Of a stretch of 64,000 nt of DNA, positions 42,012 through 51,055 are shown in pieces. Each line of letters begins with the position of its first letter. Position 1 is the first letter of the stretch. The notes beneath the pieces were generated by a model that was given only the letters and a program-made list of their open reading frames with translations, did no database searches and was not told the origin of the DNA. The stretch is from contig CBFHPW010000009.1 of the NCBI GenBank assembly GCA_965657945.1, positions 6,440 to 70,439 of the forward strand, written 5' to 3'. The position numbers were made by a program, and so were the translations under genes. Source of the DNA: CAJJDF01 sp965657945. Its GTDB lineage: Bacteria > Bacteroidota > Bacteroidia > Flavobacteriales_D > CAJJDF01.

Positions 42012-42635
42012 TTATTGAGCTTCAGCTATTACTTCTGTTACATCTGGCAAGTGGGACTTGAGCAACTGTTCTACTCCACCCTTTAAGGTAGCAGTAGACG
42101 AAGGGCAACCACTACAAGACCCTTTCAAAATCACTGTAACCTTTCCCTCGTCATAAGATTTAAAATGAATCGCTCCTCCGTCATTTTCTACTGCAGGTCG
42201 AACAAATTCCTCGAGCAAATCAACAATTTTTTGATCTAACTCAGAGGTAATTGTAGGCTCAAAATGAGCTTGAACTTCTTTCTTCTCAGCACTTTCAGAT
42301 GCTTTTGGAGTGGGCAATGACGTTACAACAACTGGATTATTTTTTAATGAATCAGCAATGAACAATCTTAATTCTAACGTGATATCTTCCCATTCAATTT
42401 CAGCCATTTTAGAAACGGTAATGAAATTTCTTGTAATAAAAACGCCTTTTACAAAAGGAAAAGAAAACAAAGACTCTGCTATTTCAGACGAGTTTTTTGC
42501 GTCCTCTTTGCTCAAATATTCAGCTACCACGTCTTCACCTACTAGCATTTTATTGGCTACAAATTTCATTGTATTGGGATTCGGAGTCATTTCCGAATAA
42601 ATTGTAATTGGCATTTCTTGTGTTTCCATTTCCAT
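42012..42635 (-). CDS. NifU family iron-sulfur carrier (Nfu-type)
   Basis: A 207-residue two-domain protein. The N-terminal Nfu domain (about 10-95) has EMTPNPNTMKFVAN and FPFVKGVFITRNFITVSK. The C-terminal NifU domain (about 125-207) has EEFVRPAVENDGGAIHFKSYDEG and the cluster-binding GSCSGCPSSTATLK. It delivers assembled iron-sulfur clusters to apo-enzymes. The linker is low-complexity. It is divergent from the DUF5684-like gene across a 66-bp gap and precedes the small membrane protein. Confidence 0.92.
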   Translation of the reverse strand: MEMETQEMPITIYSEMTPNPNTMKFVANKMLVGEDVVAEYLSKEDAKNSSEIAESLFSFPFVKGVFITRNFITVSKMAEIEWEDITLELRLFIADSLKNNPVVVTSLPTPKASESAEKKEVQAHFEPTITSELDQKIVDLLEEFVRPAVENDGGAIHFKSYDEGKVTVILKGSCSGCPSSTATLKGGVEQLLKSHLPDVTEVIAEAQ

Positions 42636-42701
42636 ATTTTATCTGTACAAAGTTACTAAAAACTAGTTCAGAATTTCGCGATTTCAAAATTTCTCGCTAT
42701 T

Positions 42702-43178
42702 TTGAATCGTATTAACTCTAAAAACACTAAAATTTTGATATATACACTTGTCTTTTCTCTATCAATTCTTTTTAAATTATTTCAAAATTATGGTGTTAAT
42801 TTTATCTATACAATCGTAATTTTGGCATTCATTTCAATTTTCTTAGCCATTTCTATGTGGAAAATATTTGAAAAGTCAAACCAACAAGGATGGACAGCAT
42901 TAATTCCAATATACAGTACCTATCTTCTTACCCGAATTGCAGAAAAACCGGCATGGTGGACGATTCTATTTTTCATACCTATTGTGAATTTAATTTTCTA
43001 TGTTTGGGTTTGGCATCGAATTTTCTTTTTGTTTGGTAAAAATCTAAGTTTTACAATTAAATTCTTTCTTATGCCATTCATTTTTATACCTATTCTGGGG
43101 TTTGGAGATGCTCAATACAAAGGAAAGAATCCTAACCTAGTAAATGACGACATCCTTGACGATGTTTTAGAGAACTAA
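42702..43178 (+). CDS. DUF5684-like membrane protein
   Basis: A 158-residue membrane protein with four or five helices. The motif MWKIFEKSNQQGWTALIPIYSTYLL, split around residue 52-76, is characteristic of the DUF5684-type family, with GKNLSF and GFGDAQYKGKN near the end. The first possible start in frame is TTG at 42702; no ATG comes before residue 52, so the TTG is preferred. Function is unknown. It is followed after three bases by another membrane protein gene. Confidence 0.7.
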   Translation: MNRINSKNTKILIYTLVFSLSILFKLFQNYGVNFIYTIVILAFISIFLAISMWKIFEKSNQQGWTALIPIYSTYLLTRIAEKPAWWTILFFIPIVNLIFYVWVWHRIFFLFGKNLSFTIKFFLMPFIFIPILGFGDAQYKGKNPNLVNDDILDDVLEN

Positions 43179-43181
43179 GAC

Positions 43182-43646
43182 ATGAAAAAGAAAGTCCCCG
43201 AAATGCTTAACGTACTTACAATCATTACAATTGGTTGGAGTTTTATGATGCTCATATCAAGCATTGTGAACGCTTTCGTTTTTTCAGGTAAAATTGAAAA
43301 AGTGCAAGAACAAATGAGTACGATTGATATTGAAGGGAAACAAGGTGAGCGATTTCTCAACGTATTATTTAACGTGGCAGATACAGTATTAGAACATGCC
43401 GAATTTCTGAATTACAACAGTATGCTCGTCTATATTCTCAGTATTGTTGCTGCACTTTTAATGAGAAAATTAATGAAGCTAGGATTTTGGATCTATGTGT
43501 TAGCCACTTCCATAGAAATTTCTGTCCCGCTTATTGTTCTGGATAATAAATTAGCCGCAGCCGCAGTGATTGTGGGAAGCATATTTTCTATTGTATTTAT
43601 TGTGCTATACGGAGTGAATTACAAACAATTAATTGGCAACAAATAG
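43182..43646 (+). CDS. Hypothetical four-helix membrane protein
   Basis: A 154-residue protein I do not recognise. Hydrophobic helices lie at about 10-32, 78-93, 98-113 and 122-147. Between the first two is a soluble loop of about 45 residues (SGKIEKVQEQMSTIDIEGKQGERFLN) that probably faces the periplasm or cytosol as one unit. It begins three bases after the DUF5684-like gene and is certainly co-transcribed with it. A strong terminator follows. Confidence 0.65.
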   Translation: MKKKVPEMLNVLTIITIGWSFMMLISSIVNAFVFSGKIEKVQEQMSTIDIEGKQGERFLNVLFNVADTVLEHAEFLNYNSMLVYILSIVAALLMRKLMKLGFWIYVLATSIEISVPLIVLDNKLAAAAVIVGSIFSIVFIVLYGVNYKQLIGNK

Positions 43647-43662
43647 AAACTAAAGTTTCATC

Positions 43663-43696
43663 AAATTACTCGCTCAATGAGCGGGTAATTTTCTTT
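43663..43696 (+). terminator. Terminator after the membrane-protein pair
   Basis: AAATTACTCGCTC pairs with GAGCGGGTAATTTT around an AAT loop (one G-T pair), followed by a T-rich run. It ends the two-gene membrane operon before the superoxide dismutase gene. Confidence 0.85.
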
Positions 43697-43716
43697 ACTT
43701 TCCAATATGGATTAAT

Positions 43717-43724
43717 TATATTTG
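43717..43724 (+). promoter_or_regulatory. Promoter -7 element of the superoxide dismutase gene
   Basis: TATATTTG matches TAnnTTTG, 35 nt before the ATG. A weak upstream element (TTTAC) about 20 bp away overlaps the T-tract of the preceding terminator. Confidence 0.45.
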
Positions 43725-43759
43725 TTCCAAACAAATATTCATACTTAAACATAAAAATT

Positions 43760-44368
43760 ATGTCATTTACACTACCAGAACTACCTTATGCATACGATGC
43801 ATTAGAACCACACATCGATGCACGAACAATGGAAATTCACCATAGCAAACATCATAATGGTTACACAACAAAACTAAATGGAGCTACCGAAGGAACTGAC
43901 CTAGCCGGAAAATCTATTGAAGACATCTTGAAAAATTTAGATATGTCTAATGGAGCAGTTAGAAATAATGGCGGTGGTTTCTACAACCATAGATTGTTCT
44001 GGACAATTATGTCTCCTAATGGTGGAGGTGAACCTACAGGAGAATTAGCAACTGCAATAAATGATGCATTTGGATCATTTGAGGATTTTAAAACAGCTTT
44101 CTCAAATGCTGCTGCTACGCAATTTGGTTCGGGATGGGCTTGGTTATGTGTTCACCCTGGAGGAAAATTAGAAGTGTGTGGAACACCAAACCAAGACAAT
44201 CCTTTGATGGCTGGAGTAGGATGCTCAGGGTTTCCTATCATGGGAATAGACGTTTGGGAGCATGCTTATTACCTAAACTACCAAAACAGAAGGCCTGATT
44301 ATATCAATGCGTTTTTTAACGTAATCAACTGGGAAGAAGTTTCTAAAAATTACGCTGAAAACAAATAG
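43760..44368 (+). CDS. Superoxide dismutase, Fe/Mn family
   Basis: Converts superoxide to oxygen and hydrogen peroxide. The 202-residue protein has the four metal ligands in HHSKHHNGY (first histidine), FYNHRLFW, and DVWEHAYYLNYQNRR (Asp and His). The motif GSGWAWL and the GGGFYNH spacing lie within the range of both Fe and Mn forms, so the metal is not assigned. It is a single-gene unit flanked by terminators on both sides. Confidence 0.95.
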   Translation: MSFTLPELPYAYDALEPHIDARTMEIHHSKHHNGYTTKLNGATEGTDLAGKSIEDILKNLDMSNGAVRNNGGGFYNHRLFWTIMSPNGGGEPTGELATAINDAFGSFEDFKTAFSNAAATQFGSGWAWLCVHPGGKLEVCGTPNQDNPLMAGVGCSGFPIMGIDVWEHAYYLNYQNRRPDYINAFFNVINWEEVSKNYAENK

Positions 44369-44390
44369 TTTTTCAATCCAATAGAGAGTA

Positions 44391-44428
44391 AACAAAAGAT
44401 CAACAATTATAATTGTTGATCTTTTGTT
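44391..44428. terminator. 38-bp perfect palindrome, bidirectional terminator
   Basis: The 19 bases from 44391 are the exact reverse complement of the next 19. The right side continues into T residues and the left side into A residues, so it can stop transcription from both the superoxide dismutase gene and the convergent DUF3078 gene. Confidence 0.9.
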
Positions 44429-44433
44429 TTTGA

Positions 44434-45390
44434 TTAAAACTTATAATTAAACCCAATATTTAATACCTCTTTAAACTGAACTCTTCTACCTGAAAAGGAG
44501 ATTTCATTTCCATTTTCGTCTGTTGCAGTCATCGGCAACAAAATATCATGATCATATATCAGGGTAGTTGAAATGGTTGTGGAGATGTACTTATTGATTT
44601 TCATACTAATTAATACATCCCAAAGAACATCGATGTTTTGAGGACTTTCCAAGTAGTTAGAAAATAAGGTCAATTGAGTTTTTAAGTTTATGTTTTTCAT
44701 TACATCTTTCTGATACTTGGCCATAAACAAACCTCCTAACTCATTTCTCAAAGTAGAATTGGTATCAACCCCAAATGCACCTATCGCATTCAGAGTTTGG
44801 TCCAAAACAAAAGTCCCTCTGTATGAAAAGGGAGAAAGAAATATAGACAATGACTTATTAGGCTTATAATCAATTCCTAATGCGCAAGTGAGATATCCAG
44901 GAGACATAATTCTAGAAATAACACTCGTATTAGTTGCCTCAGCAAATCCTGGAGCAAACTGTGATCGAAAATTTAAAATTCCCCCGTAATACAATTTCTT
45001 GTTTTTCTTGAATTGTTGACCATATTTTGAGTTTAACTCAATTCTATCATCACTTTTTGTCCAAGGACCATTACCTTGCTTTATCAAACCATAAGCCATA
45101 TCCAACGAATTGTCCCAAGCTTTTTTTCCCTTTTTATAATTGGCAAATAAACTTAATAATGAGTTTCCTGAAACGCTAGTTTGTCCGCCTCCTTGCCAGT
45201 TAGATAAAGCCATTTGGCCAATATTTACCGCAAAGGTTCCGCCTTTTTTCCATCCATCTTCGACTTTGTCATCTGACTGAGCTACTATACCTTGACCTAG
45301 ATTCTTTGTTACTTCTTCAGATGTTTGTTGAGCGATTAAATTAGTTAACATGGCTCCAATTAAGGAAGTTGTTATCATTATTCTTTTCAT
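44434..45390 (-). CDS. DUF3078 domain-containing outer-membrane protein
   Basis: A 318-residue exported protein with a signal peptide (about 1-20, ending in LIAQQ). The DUF3078 start is clear: GWKKGGTFAVNIGQMALSNWQGGG in pieces, followed by LFANYKKGKKAWDNSLDMAYGLIKQG. Many amphipathic strands end with YKF at the C-terminus, so it is likely an outer-membrane barrel. The family is confined to Bacteroidota and its function is not known. It is convergent with the superoxide dismutase gene and divergent from rnr. Confidence 0.88.
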   Translation of the reverse strand: MKRIMITTSLIGAMLTNLIAQQTSEEVTKNLGQGIVAQSDDKVEDGWKKGGTFAVNIGQMALSNWQGGGQTSVSGNSLLSLFANYKKGKKAWDNSLDMAYGLIKQGNGPWTKSDDRIELNSKYGQQFKKNKKLYYGGILNFRSQFAPGFAEATNTSVISRIMSPGYLTCALGIDYKPNKSLSIFLSPFSYRGTFVLDQTLNAIGAFGVDTNSTLRNELGGLFMAKYQKDVMKNINLKTQLTLFSNYLESPQNIDVLWDVLISMKINKYISTTISTTLIYDHDILLPMTATDENGNEISFSGRRVQFKEVLNIGFNYKF

Positions 45391-45422
45391 TTTCTTGATT
45401 TTAGGTTCCTATTTATTTTACT

Positions 45423-45447
45423 TGAGTTCGATAGTTTAATCGTATCT
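45423..45447 (+). promoter_or_regulatory. Promoter of rnr
   Basis: TTG at 45422-45424, a spacer of about 18 bp and TATCTTTA near 45443-45450 fit the Bacteroidota pattern. The start point would leave a leader of roughly 65-70 nt that contains the hairpin listed next. Confidence 0.5.
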
Positions 45448-45460
45448 TTACCAAAAGATT

Positions 45461-45490
45461 GGGTAAAACTAGTATTACAAGATTTTACCC
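45461..45490 (+). promoter_or_regulatory. Hairpin in the rnr leader
   Basis: GGGTAAAA (45461-45468) pairs with TTTTACCC (45483-45490) around a 14-nt loop. It sits 33 nt before the rnr ATG in the likely untranslated leader. There is no T-tract, so it is not a terminator. A role in autoregulation by RNase R is possible but unproven. Confidence 0.45.
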
Positions 45491-45523
45491 TAAATCTGTT
45501 AACAAAAAAATAACCGACAATTT

Positions 45524-47656
45524 ATGTCAAAAAAGACAGAAAAAAGCCTAAAAAAAGGGCTTAAAAGAAAGATTATTCACTTACTTTCTGAATCCAACAA
45601 CAAATCATACAACTCCAAACAAATAGCCAAGGCTCTTGGATTTCATCAACCGATGAAAAAAAAATTAGTTCATCAAATCATGGAAGATATGCACCGAGAT
45701 AAGATCATTATTCCTGAGGGAAAAGGTTTTATTATGGCTTCCTCATTTTCTAGCAACGAAGGAGTTATTGAGTTTACTTCAAAAGGAAGTGCCTATATCT
45801 TAATAGACGGGGATGACGACATTTACATCTCTAAGGAAAAAACTAAGAATGCACTGGATGGAGATTTAGTAAGCTATTCATTGATTAAAAATTCAAGAAA
45901 GAAAAAACCGGAAGGCTCAGTAGACAGAGTTTTGAAAAGGAAAAAAACTGAATTTGTAGGAACCTTACAAGTCTCTGAAAAATTTGCTTTTGTGATTACC
46001 GACAGCCGAAGAATTCATATAGATTTCTTTGTTGATTTGAAACACATGAACAAAGCACAAAATGGCGACAAGGTAGTTGTAGAGCTGATAAACTGGCCCG
46101 AAAAATTGAACTCACCATTTGGTAAAATCACTAAAATACTAGGGAAATCTGGTGAAACAAACACCGAAATGCATGCGATTATGGAAGATTTTGAACTTCC
46201 GTATGAATTTCCTGCGGCAGTATTACAAGCTGCGGAAGACGTAGACACTACAATTTCGAAAAAAGAAATCGCGAAGCGTAGAGATTTCAGAAAGGTAGAC
46301 ACTATAACTATTGACCCATTTGACGCTAAGGATTTTGACGATGCCATATCTTTTAAAGAGTTAGAAAACGGGAATCTTGAGGTAGGAGTTCACATAGCCG
46401 ATGTGTCGCATTACGTGACAAAGGGAACCATTATAGATGACGAGGCAATAACCCGAGGAACCTCAGTTTATTTGGTGGATAGAGTTGTGCCGATGCTACC
46501 CGAAGTACTATCCAACCAAGTGTGTTCGCTTAGGCCCAACGAAGAAAAATTAACCTTTTCTGCAGTTTTTGAATTGGACAAGGATGCCAAGATCAAAAGT
46601 AGCTGGTTTGGAAGAACTGTAATTAACTCCAACCGCAGATTCACTTACGAAGAAGCACAAGAAAGAATTGAAAACAAGAAAGGGGATTACCAAAAAGAGA
46701 TAAACAGACTGAATGATTTAGCTCAAATAATGAGAGCTGAGAGAATGAGTAAAGGTGCGCTAAACATTGAGTCAACTGAGGTAAAATTCATCGTAGAAAA
46801 CGGAAAACCGATGGGTGTGAAATTAAAAATATCACAAGAAGCCCATAAATTGGTAGAAGAGTTTATGCTTTTGGCCAACAAACATGTATCTAGGTTTATT
46901 GGAATCCCTAAAAATGGGGAGGTAAAATACCCCAATATTTATAGGATTCATGACCAACCTAGTGAAGAAAAAATAGCAGACCTCCATCGTTTTGTAGCAG
47001 ACAATGGATACGAAATTAAAGAAGTGGCGAACAAACCTCTTTCGTTTGCTTTGAACAACTTATTGACGGAGGCTAAGGAAAATAGAGAAATAAACTTTAT
47101 TGGACCGATGGTAATTCGTTCGATGGCAAAAGCCGTTTATTCAGCTGAAAACATTGGACACTACGGATTATCATTTGATTACTACTCTCATTTCACCTCA
47201 CCTATTCGTAGGTATCCAGATTTAATGCTTCACAGGATTCTTCAGAATTTCTTGGACAAGAAAGCACCAAACTTAAGCGAAGAGGAAATAGAGCAACAAT
47301 CCAAGTATTTCTCCAACCAAGAGAAAAAGGCAACAGAGGCAGAAAGAGCTTCTACCAAATTTATGCAGGTTGTTTTTATGAAAGACAAAGTAGGTCAAGA
47401 GTTTGCAGGAACTATTTCGGGGGTTACGAGTTACGGAATATTTGTAGAGATCACCGAAAACAAATGCGAAGGCTTAATTCGAATCAACGCCATTACACAA
47501 GATAGGTTTTATTTTGAGGAAGATGGGAAAAAACTGGTAGGTAAGAAATTTGGTGATGAACTAAAAATGGGTTCTAAAGTAACAATAGAAATCACAAAAG
47601 TGGATATGGCGAACAGAACCATAGATATGGAATTGTTAGATTTTGATAAGGTTTAA
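45524..47656 (+). CDS. rnr: Ribonuclease R
   Basis: A 3'-to-5' processive exoribonuclease, 710 residues, that degrades structured RNA. The N-terminus has a winged-helix domain (about 10-70) and cold-shock domains (about 75-230). The RNB catalytic domain (about 255-590) has IDPFDAKDFDDAIS with the metal-binding aspartates and HYGLSFDYYSHFTSPIRRYPD. An S1 domain (about 620-705, FAGTISGVTSYGIFVEI) ends the protein. The length and domain order favour RNase R over RNase II. It appears to be a single-gene unit followed by repeat copy B. Confidence 0.95.
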   Translation: MSKKTEKSLKKGLKRKIIHLLSESNNKSYNSKQIAKALGFHQPMKKKLVHQIMEDMHRDKIIIPEGKGFIMASSFSSNEGVIEFTSKGSAYILIDGDDDIYISKEKTKNALDGDLVSYSLIKNSRKKKPEGSVDRVLKRKKTEFVGTLQVSEKFAFVITDSRRIHIDFFVDLKHMNKAQNGDKVVVELINWPEKLNSPFGKITKILGKSGETNTEMHAIMEDFELPYEFPAAVLQAAEDVDTTISKKEIAKRRDFRKVDTITIDPFDAKDFDDAISFKELENGNLEVGVHIADVSHYVTKGTIIDDEAITRGTSVYLVDRVVPMLPEVLSNQVCSLRPNEEKLTFSAVFELDKDAKIKSSWFGRTVINSNRRFTYEEAQERIENKKGDYQKEINRLNDLAQIMRAERMSKGALNIESTEVKFIVENGKPMGVKLKISQEAHKLVEEFMLLANKHVSRFIGIPKNGEVKYPNIYRIHDQPSEEKIADLHRFVADNGYEIKEVANKPLSFALNNLLTEAKENREINFIGPMVIRSMAKAVYSAENIGHYGLSFDYYSHFTSPIRRYPDLMLHRILQNFLDKKAPNLSEEEIEQQSKYFSNQEKKATEAERASTKFMQVVFMKDKVGQEFAGTISGVTSYGIFVEITENKCEGLIRINAITQDRFYFEEDGKKLVGKKFGDELKMGSKVTIEITKVDMANRTIDMELLDFDKV

Positions 47657-47727
47657 AACCTTCTGGGTATACAATTATAAATTTCAAGTATCCATTTCTA
47701 AATGAATTTCGGTTAGGTGCTTTTCTG

Positions 47728-47838
47728 TGTCTTCCTGAATTTATTTCAGGGTCTCACAGAGAATATTTCACGTAGTATCTGTTTGTAATATTTCAATGAA
47801 TAGAGATTCTGATCCCGAATGGTCGGGACAGAATGACT
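47728..47838. repeat. Interspersed repeat, copy B
   Basis: This copy in the rnr-leuS gap starts TGTCTTCCTGAATTTATTTC and shares GTCTCACAGAGAATATTTCA, AATATTTCAAT and AATAGAGA with copy A at 32631-32750. Its second arm (GATCCCGAATGGTCGGGACA, then GAATGAC) is better preserved and closes a small internal hairpin, CCCGA with TCGGG. It lies about 86 nt before the leuS ATG, upstream of the likely promoter. Confidence 0.8.
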
Positions 47839-47885
47839 TATTCTTCTATTCTTTCTTATCTTTTCACTAACATTCAATTAATAAG

Positions 47886-47893
47886 TATCTTTG
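47886..47893 (+). promoter_or_regulatory. Promoter -7 element of leuS
   Basis: TATCTTTG matches TAnnTTTG and lies 31 nt before the ATG at 47924. The upstream element would be the T-rich run at 47861-47866, about 19 bp away. This location supports the ATG at 47924 over an in-frame TTG at 47891. Confidence 0.5.
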
Positions 47894-47923
47894 CATTTGA
47901 ATTACATACCCAAAGAAAAATCA

Positions 47924-50731
47924 ATGGAATACAATCACAGTGAGATAGAGAAAAGATGGCAAAAGGAATGGGCTGATAAAAAAACATTTGCAGCTCAAGA
48001 AAATTCTGAGAAACCAAAGTTTTATTCCTTGAATATGTTTCCTTACCCTTCGGGAGCTGGGCTTCATGTGGGACACCCACTGGGATATATTGCCTCTGAT
48101 ATTTATTCGAGATACAAAAGATTGATTGGATACAATGTCCTTCACCCAATGGGATACGATTCTTTTGGATTACCAGCAGAACAATATGCCATCCAAACTG
48201 GCCAACATCCTGACATCACCACCAAAACAAATGTAGCTCGTTACCGCCAACAAATGGACCAAATTGGTTTCTCTTTTGACTGGGACAGAGAAGTAAGAAC
48301 CTCCTCGCCTGAGTATTACCAATGGACTCAATGGATTTTCAAACAATTGTTTAATTCTTGGTACAACAAAGCAACCAACAAAGCCGAGAAATTAGAAACG
48401 CTTACTGCTGTTTTTGAAACAGAAGGAAATGCAAACGTAAAAGCGTCTTGTGCCGAAACAGAAAGATTTACAGCCGACCAATGGAGTAAATTTACGGAAA
48501 AAGAACAAAGCGATATCTTGATGAATTATCGTTTGGCTTTCCTTTCTGATACCATGGTAAACTGGTGTCCAGCTCTAGGAACTGTTCTGGCAAATGATGA
48601 GATTAAGGACGGAGTTTCTGAACGCGGTGGACATCCTGTAGTTCAAAAATTAATGAGGCAATGGAGTATGAGAATCACAGCCTATGCCGAACGTTTAATT
48701 CAAGGATTGGATACCATTGATTGGAGTGATTCTATAAAAGAACAACAAAAGAACTGGATTGGAAAATCGAAAGGGGCATCAGTATTTTTTGGAGTAGAAA
48801 ATAGCACGGATCAAATCGAGGTATTTACAACAAGACCTGATACTATTTTTGGTGTGAACTTCATGGTGTTGGCACCAGAACATGAGCTGGTAACTGAAAT
48901 CACAACTCCGGAACAAAAACAAATGGTTGAAGCTTATGTTGAGCAAGCGAGTTTGAAAACTGAACGAGACAGACAAGCCGATGTAAAAAACATCACAGGG
49001 GTAAATACAGGTGCTTTTGCTATTCATCCTTTCACGGGCGAAAAAATACAAATTTGGATTGGAGATTATGTGCTAGCAAGTTATGGAACTGGGGCTGTAA
49101 TGGCTGTGCCAGCTGGCGATCAACGAGATTGGGATTTTGCTACTCATTTTGGAATTGAAATAAAAAATATTTTTGAAAACGTAGATATTTCCGAAGGAGC
49201 CTGTGAAGATAAATCTGCATTGTTGACCAACTCTGATTTCTTAAACGGATTAAATGCCAAAAAAGGAATTGGAGCAGCCATCAAAGCCATTCAAGACAAA
49301 GGGTGCGGAAAAGGAATGACAAATTATAGATTGAGAGATGCAATTTTCTCGAGACAAAGATATTGGGGAGAGCCATTTCCTGTGTATTTTGAAAATGACA
49401 TTCCAAAAACGATTGAAGACGAGTTTTTACCGATAGAATTACCCGAAGTAGAAAAGTATTTACCTACAGAAGATGGAGAACCACCATTGGGCAATGCAAA
49501 AACGTGGAGTTGGTGTAGAAATAAAAAGATTTTAAAAGATAACGAGAAACAAAACGGTTCTTGTACTTGGCCTATGGAATTAAACACCATGCCGGGTTGG
49601 GCCGGAAGCTCTTGGTACTTTTTGAGATACATGGATCCTAAAAACGAACAAGCTTTCGTATCCAAAGAAAAAGCCGATTACTGGGGACAAGTAGATTTAT
49701 ACATTGGAGGAGCCGAACACGCAACCGGACATTTATTGTACTCCCGATTTTGGACAAAGTTTCTATACGACATGGGGTATATCTCATTTGAAGAGCCTTT
49801 CAAGAAATTGATCAACCAAGGGATGATTTTGGGAAGAAGTAGTTTTGTGTACAGAGATAAAGAAAGCGGGAAATTCGTTTCCTTCGACAAAAGAAAAGAA
49901 TACAAAACTGCCAGATTGCATACTGATATTTCCTTTGTAAATAACGACAAATTAGATATTGAAGCTTTCAAAAACTGGAGAGAAGAATACAAAAGTGCTG
50001 AATTCATTACAAACGAAAACGGAGATTACATTTGCGGAAGCGAAATAGAAAAAATGAGTAAATCCAAATACAACGTACAAACTCCCGATGAGTTGGTCGC
50101 CAAATTTGGAGCCGATACCCTAAGGTGTTACGAAATGTTTTTGGGGCCATTGGAACAAGCAAAACCTTGGGATACAAATGGAATTAGCGGAGTTAACGGA
50201 TTCTTGAAAAAACTATGGAGATTATTCCATCATGGAGAAATATTCAATGTAAACGAGAGAGAAGCCAGTAAAGAGTCAATGAAAACTTTACACACAGCCA
50301 TCAAAAAAGTAACAGAAGATCTAGAACGCTATTCATTCAATACAATTGTAAGCGGATTGATGATAGCCGTGAACGAACTTACAGTCCAAAAATGTAACAA
50401 CAAACAGGTGTTAGAACAGTTGATCATTCTTGCCTCGCCCTACGCTCCTCACATTTGCGAAGAACTATGGAACAAATTAGGGAATTCTCAAAGTATTTCT
50501 TTTGCGGATTGGCCTGAATTCAAACCTGAATATCTCATTGAAGCAAATCACACTTACCCTGTTTCATTTAACGGAAAAATGAGATTCAAAATAGAATTGC
50601 CCACCGAACTCAGTAAAGATGAAATTGAAAAAGCAGTTTTGGCTCACGAAAAAACAGCTCATTACTTGGAAGGAAAGTCAATTAAGAAATTGATAATTGT
50701 ACCTAAAAAGATTGTTAACATCGTAATGTAA
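47924..50731 (+). CDS. leuS: Leucyl-tRNA synthetase
   Basis: Charges tRNA-Leu with leucine. The 935-residue class I synthetase has the HIGH-equivalent in MFPYPSGAGLHVGHPLGY (HVGH at 48-51), an editing domain (about 270-440, with TRPDTIFGVNFMVL and YGTGAVMAVPAGDQRD) and the KMSKS motif in EKMSKSKYNV (about residue 710). An insertion of about 40 residues before the KMSKS region (SFVYRDKESGKFVSFDKRKEY) is typical of the Bacteroidota enzyme. An anticodon-binding domain and a C-terminal domain follow. The ATG at 47924 is supported by promoter placement. Confidence 0.96.
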   Translation: MEYNHSEIEKRWQKEWADKKTFAAQENSEKPKFYSLNMFPYPSGAGLHVGHPLGYIASDIYSRYKRLIGYNVLHPMGYDSFGLPAEQYAIQTGQHPDITTKTNVARYRQQMDQIGFSFDWDREVRTSSPEYYQWTQWIFKQLFNSWYNKATNKAEKLETLTAVFETEGNANVKASCAETERFTADQWSKFTEKEQSDILMNYRLAFLSDTMVNWCPALGTVLANDEIKDGVSERGGHPVVQKLMRQWSMRITAYAERLIQGLDTIDWSDSIKEQQKNWIGKSKGASVFFGVENSTDQIEVFTTRPDTIFGVNFMVLAPEHELVTEITTPEQKQMVEAYVEQASLKTERDRQADVKNITGVNTGAFAIHPFTGEKIQIWIGDYVLASYGTGAVMAVPAGDQRDWDFATHFGIEIKNIFENVDISEGACEDKSALLTNSDFLNGLNAKKGIGAAIKAIQDKGCGKGMTNYRLRDAIFSRQRYWGEPFPVYFENDIPKTIEDEFLPIELPEVEKYLPTEDGEPPLGNAKTWSWCRNKKILKDNEKQNGSCTWPMELNTMPGWAGSSWYFLRYMDPKNEQAFVSKEKADYWGQVDLYIGGAEHATGHLLYSRFWTKFLYDMGYISFEEPFKKLINQGMILGRSSFVYRDKESGKFVSFDKRKEYKTARLHTDISFVNNDKLDIEAFKNWREEYKSAEFITNENGDYICGSEIEKMSKSKYNVQTPDELVAKFGADTLRCYEMFLGPLEQAKPWDTNGISGVNGFLKKLWRLFHHGEIFNVNEREASKESMKTLHTAIKKVTEDLERYSFNTIVSGLMIAVNELTVQKCNNKQVLEQLIILASPYAPHICEELWNKLGNSQSISFADWPEFKPEYLIEANHTYPVSFNGKMRFKIELPTELSKDEIEKAVLAHEKTAHYLEGKSIKKLIIVPKKIVNIVM

Positions 50732-50792
50732 TACATTTTGCAAAGATCGTTTTTTCTATATTAGCACAGATCTAACTGAAAAACCTGTTAAC

Positions 50793-51032
50793 ATGGGACT
50801 AAAAACTAACCTCAGAAAAATTTTTGGAAGAGCTAATAATACTACCAATTCGGCTACAAACATAACGGATACCTCAAGTTATTTAACCAAAGATCCAGCT
50901 AAAAAACTAAAGGTCCGAACAATTGACGCTACCCGAGGTAATTCCAATTTAGCTAGTAACACTTTAAATAAAACTGCAGGGAAAGCAACGAAAACAGCAT
51001 TTAAAGAAAAAGAAAATCATGCTTTCGAATAA
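50793..51032 (+). CDS. Small Asn/Thr/Lys-rich protein of unknown function
   Basis: A 79-residue polar protein, rich in Asn, Thr, Ser, Ala and Lys, with no hydrophobic helix and no signal peptide. Blocks such as RKIFGRANNTTNSATNIT and ASNTLNKTAGKATKTAFKEK look disordered. I do not recognise it. It has a typical A-rich leader and is followed 24 nt later by a strong terminator, which argues for a real expressed gene. It may bind nucleic acid through its basic residues, but that is only a guess. Confidence 0.55.
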   Translation: MGLKTNLRKIFGRANNTTNSATNITDTSSYLTKDPAKKLKVRTIDATRGNSNLASNTLNKTAGKATKTAFKEKENHAFE

Positions 51033-51055
51033 ATTCATTCAACCCCACTAAAATT

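Noticed and set aside
47648..47662. AAGGTT-TAA-AACCTT hairpin over the rnr stop codon as a terminator
   Set aside because: Only six base pairs of weak stem and no T-tract follow.
47891..47923. TTG start for leuS
   Set aside because: It lies within the -7 promoter element and adds 11 residues not seen in leucyl-tRNA synthetases.
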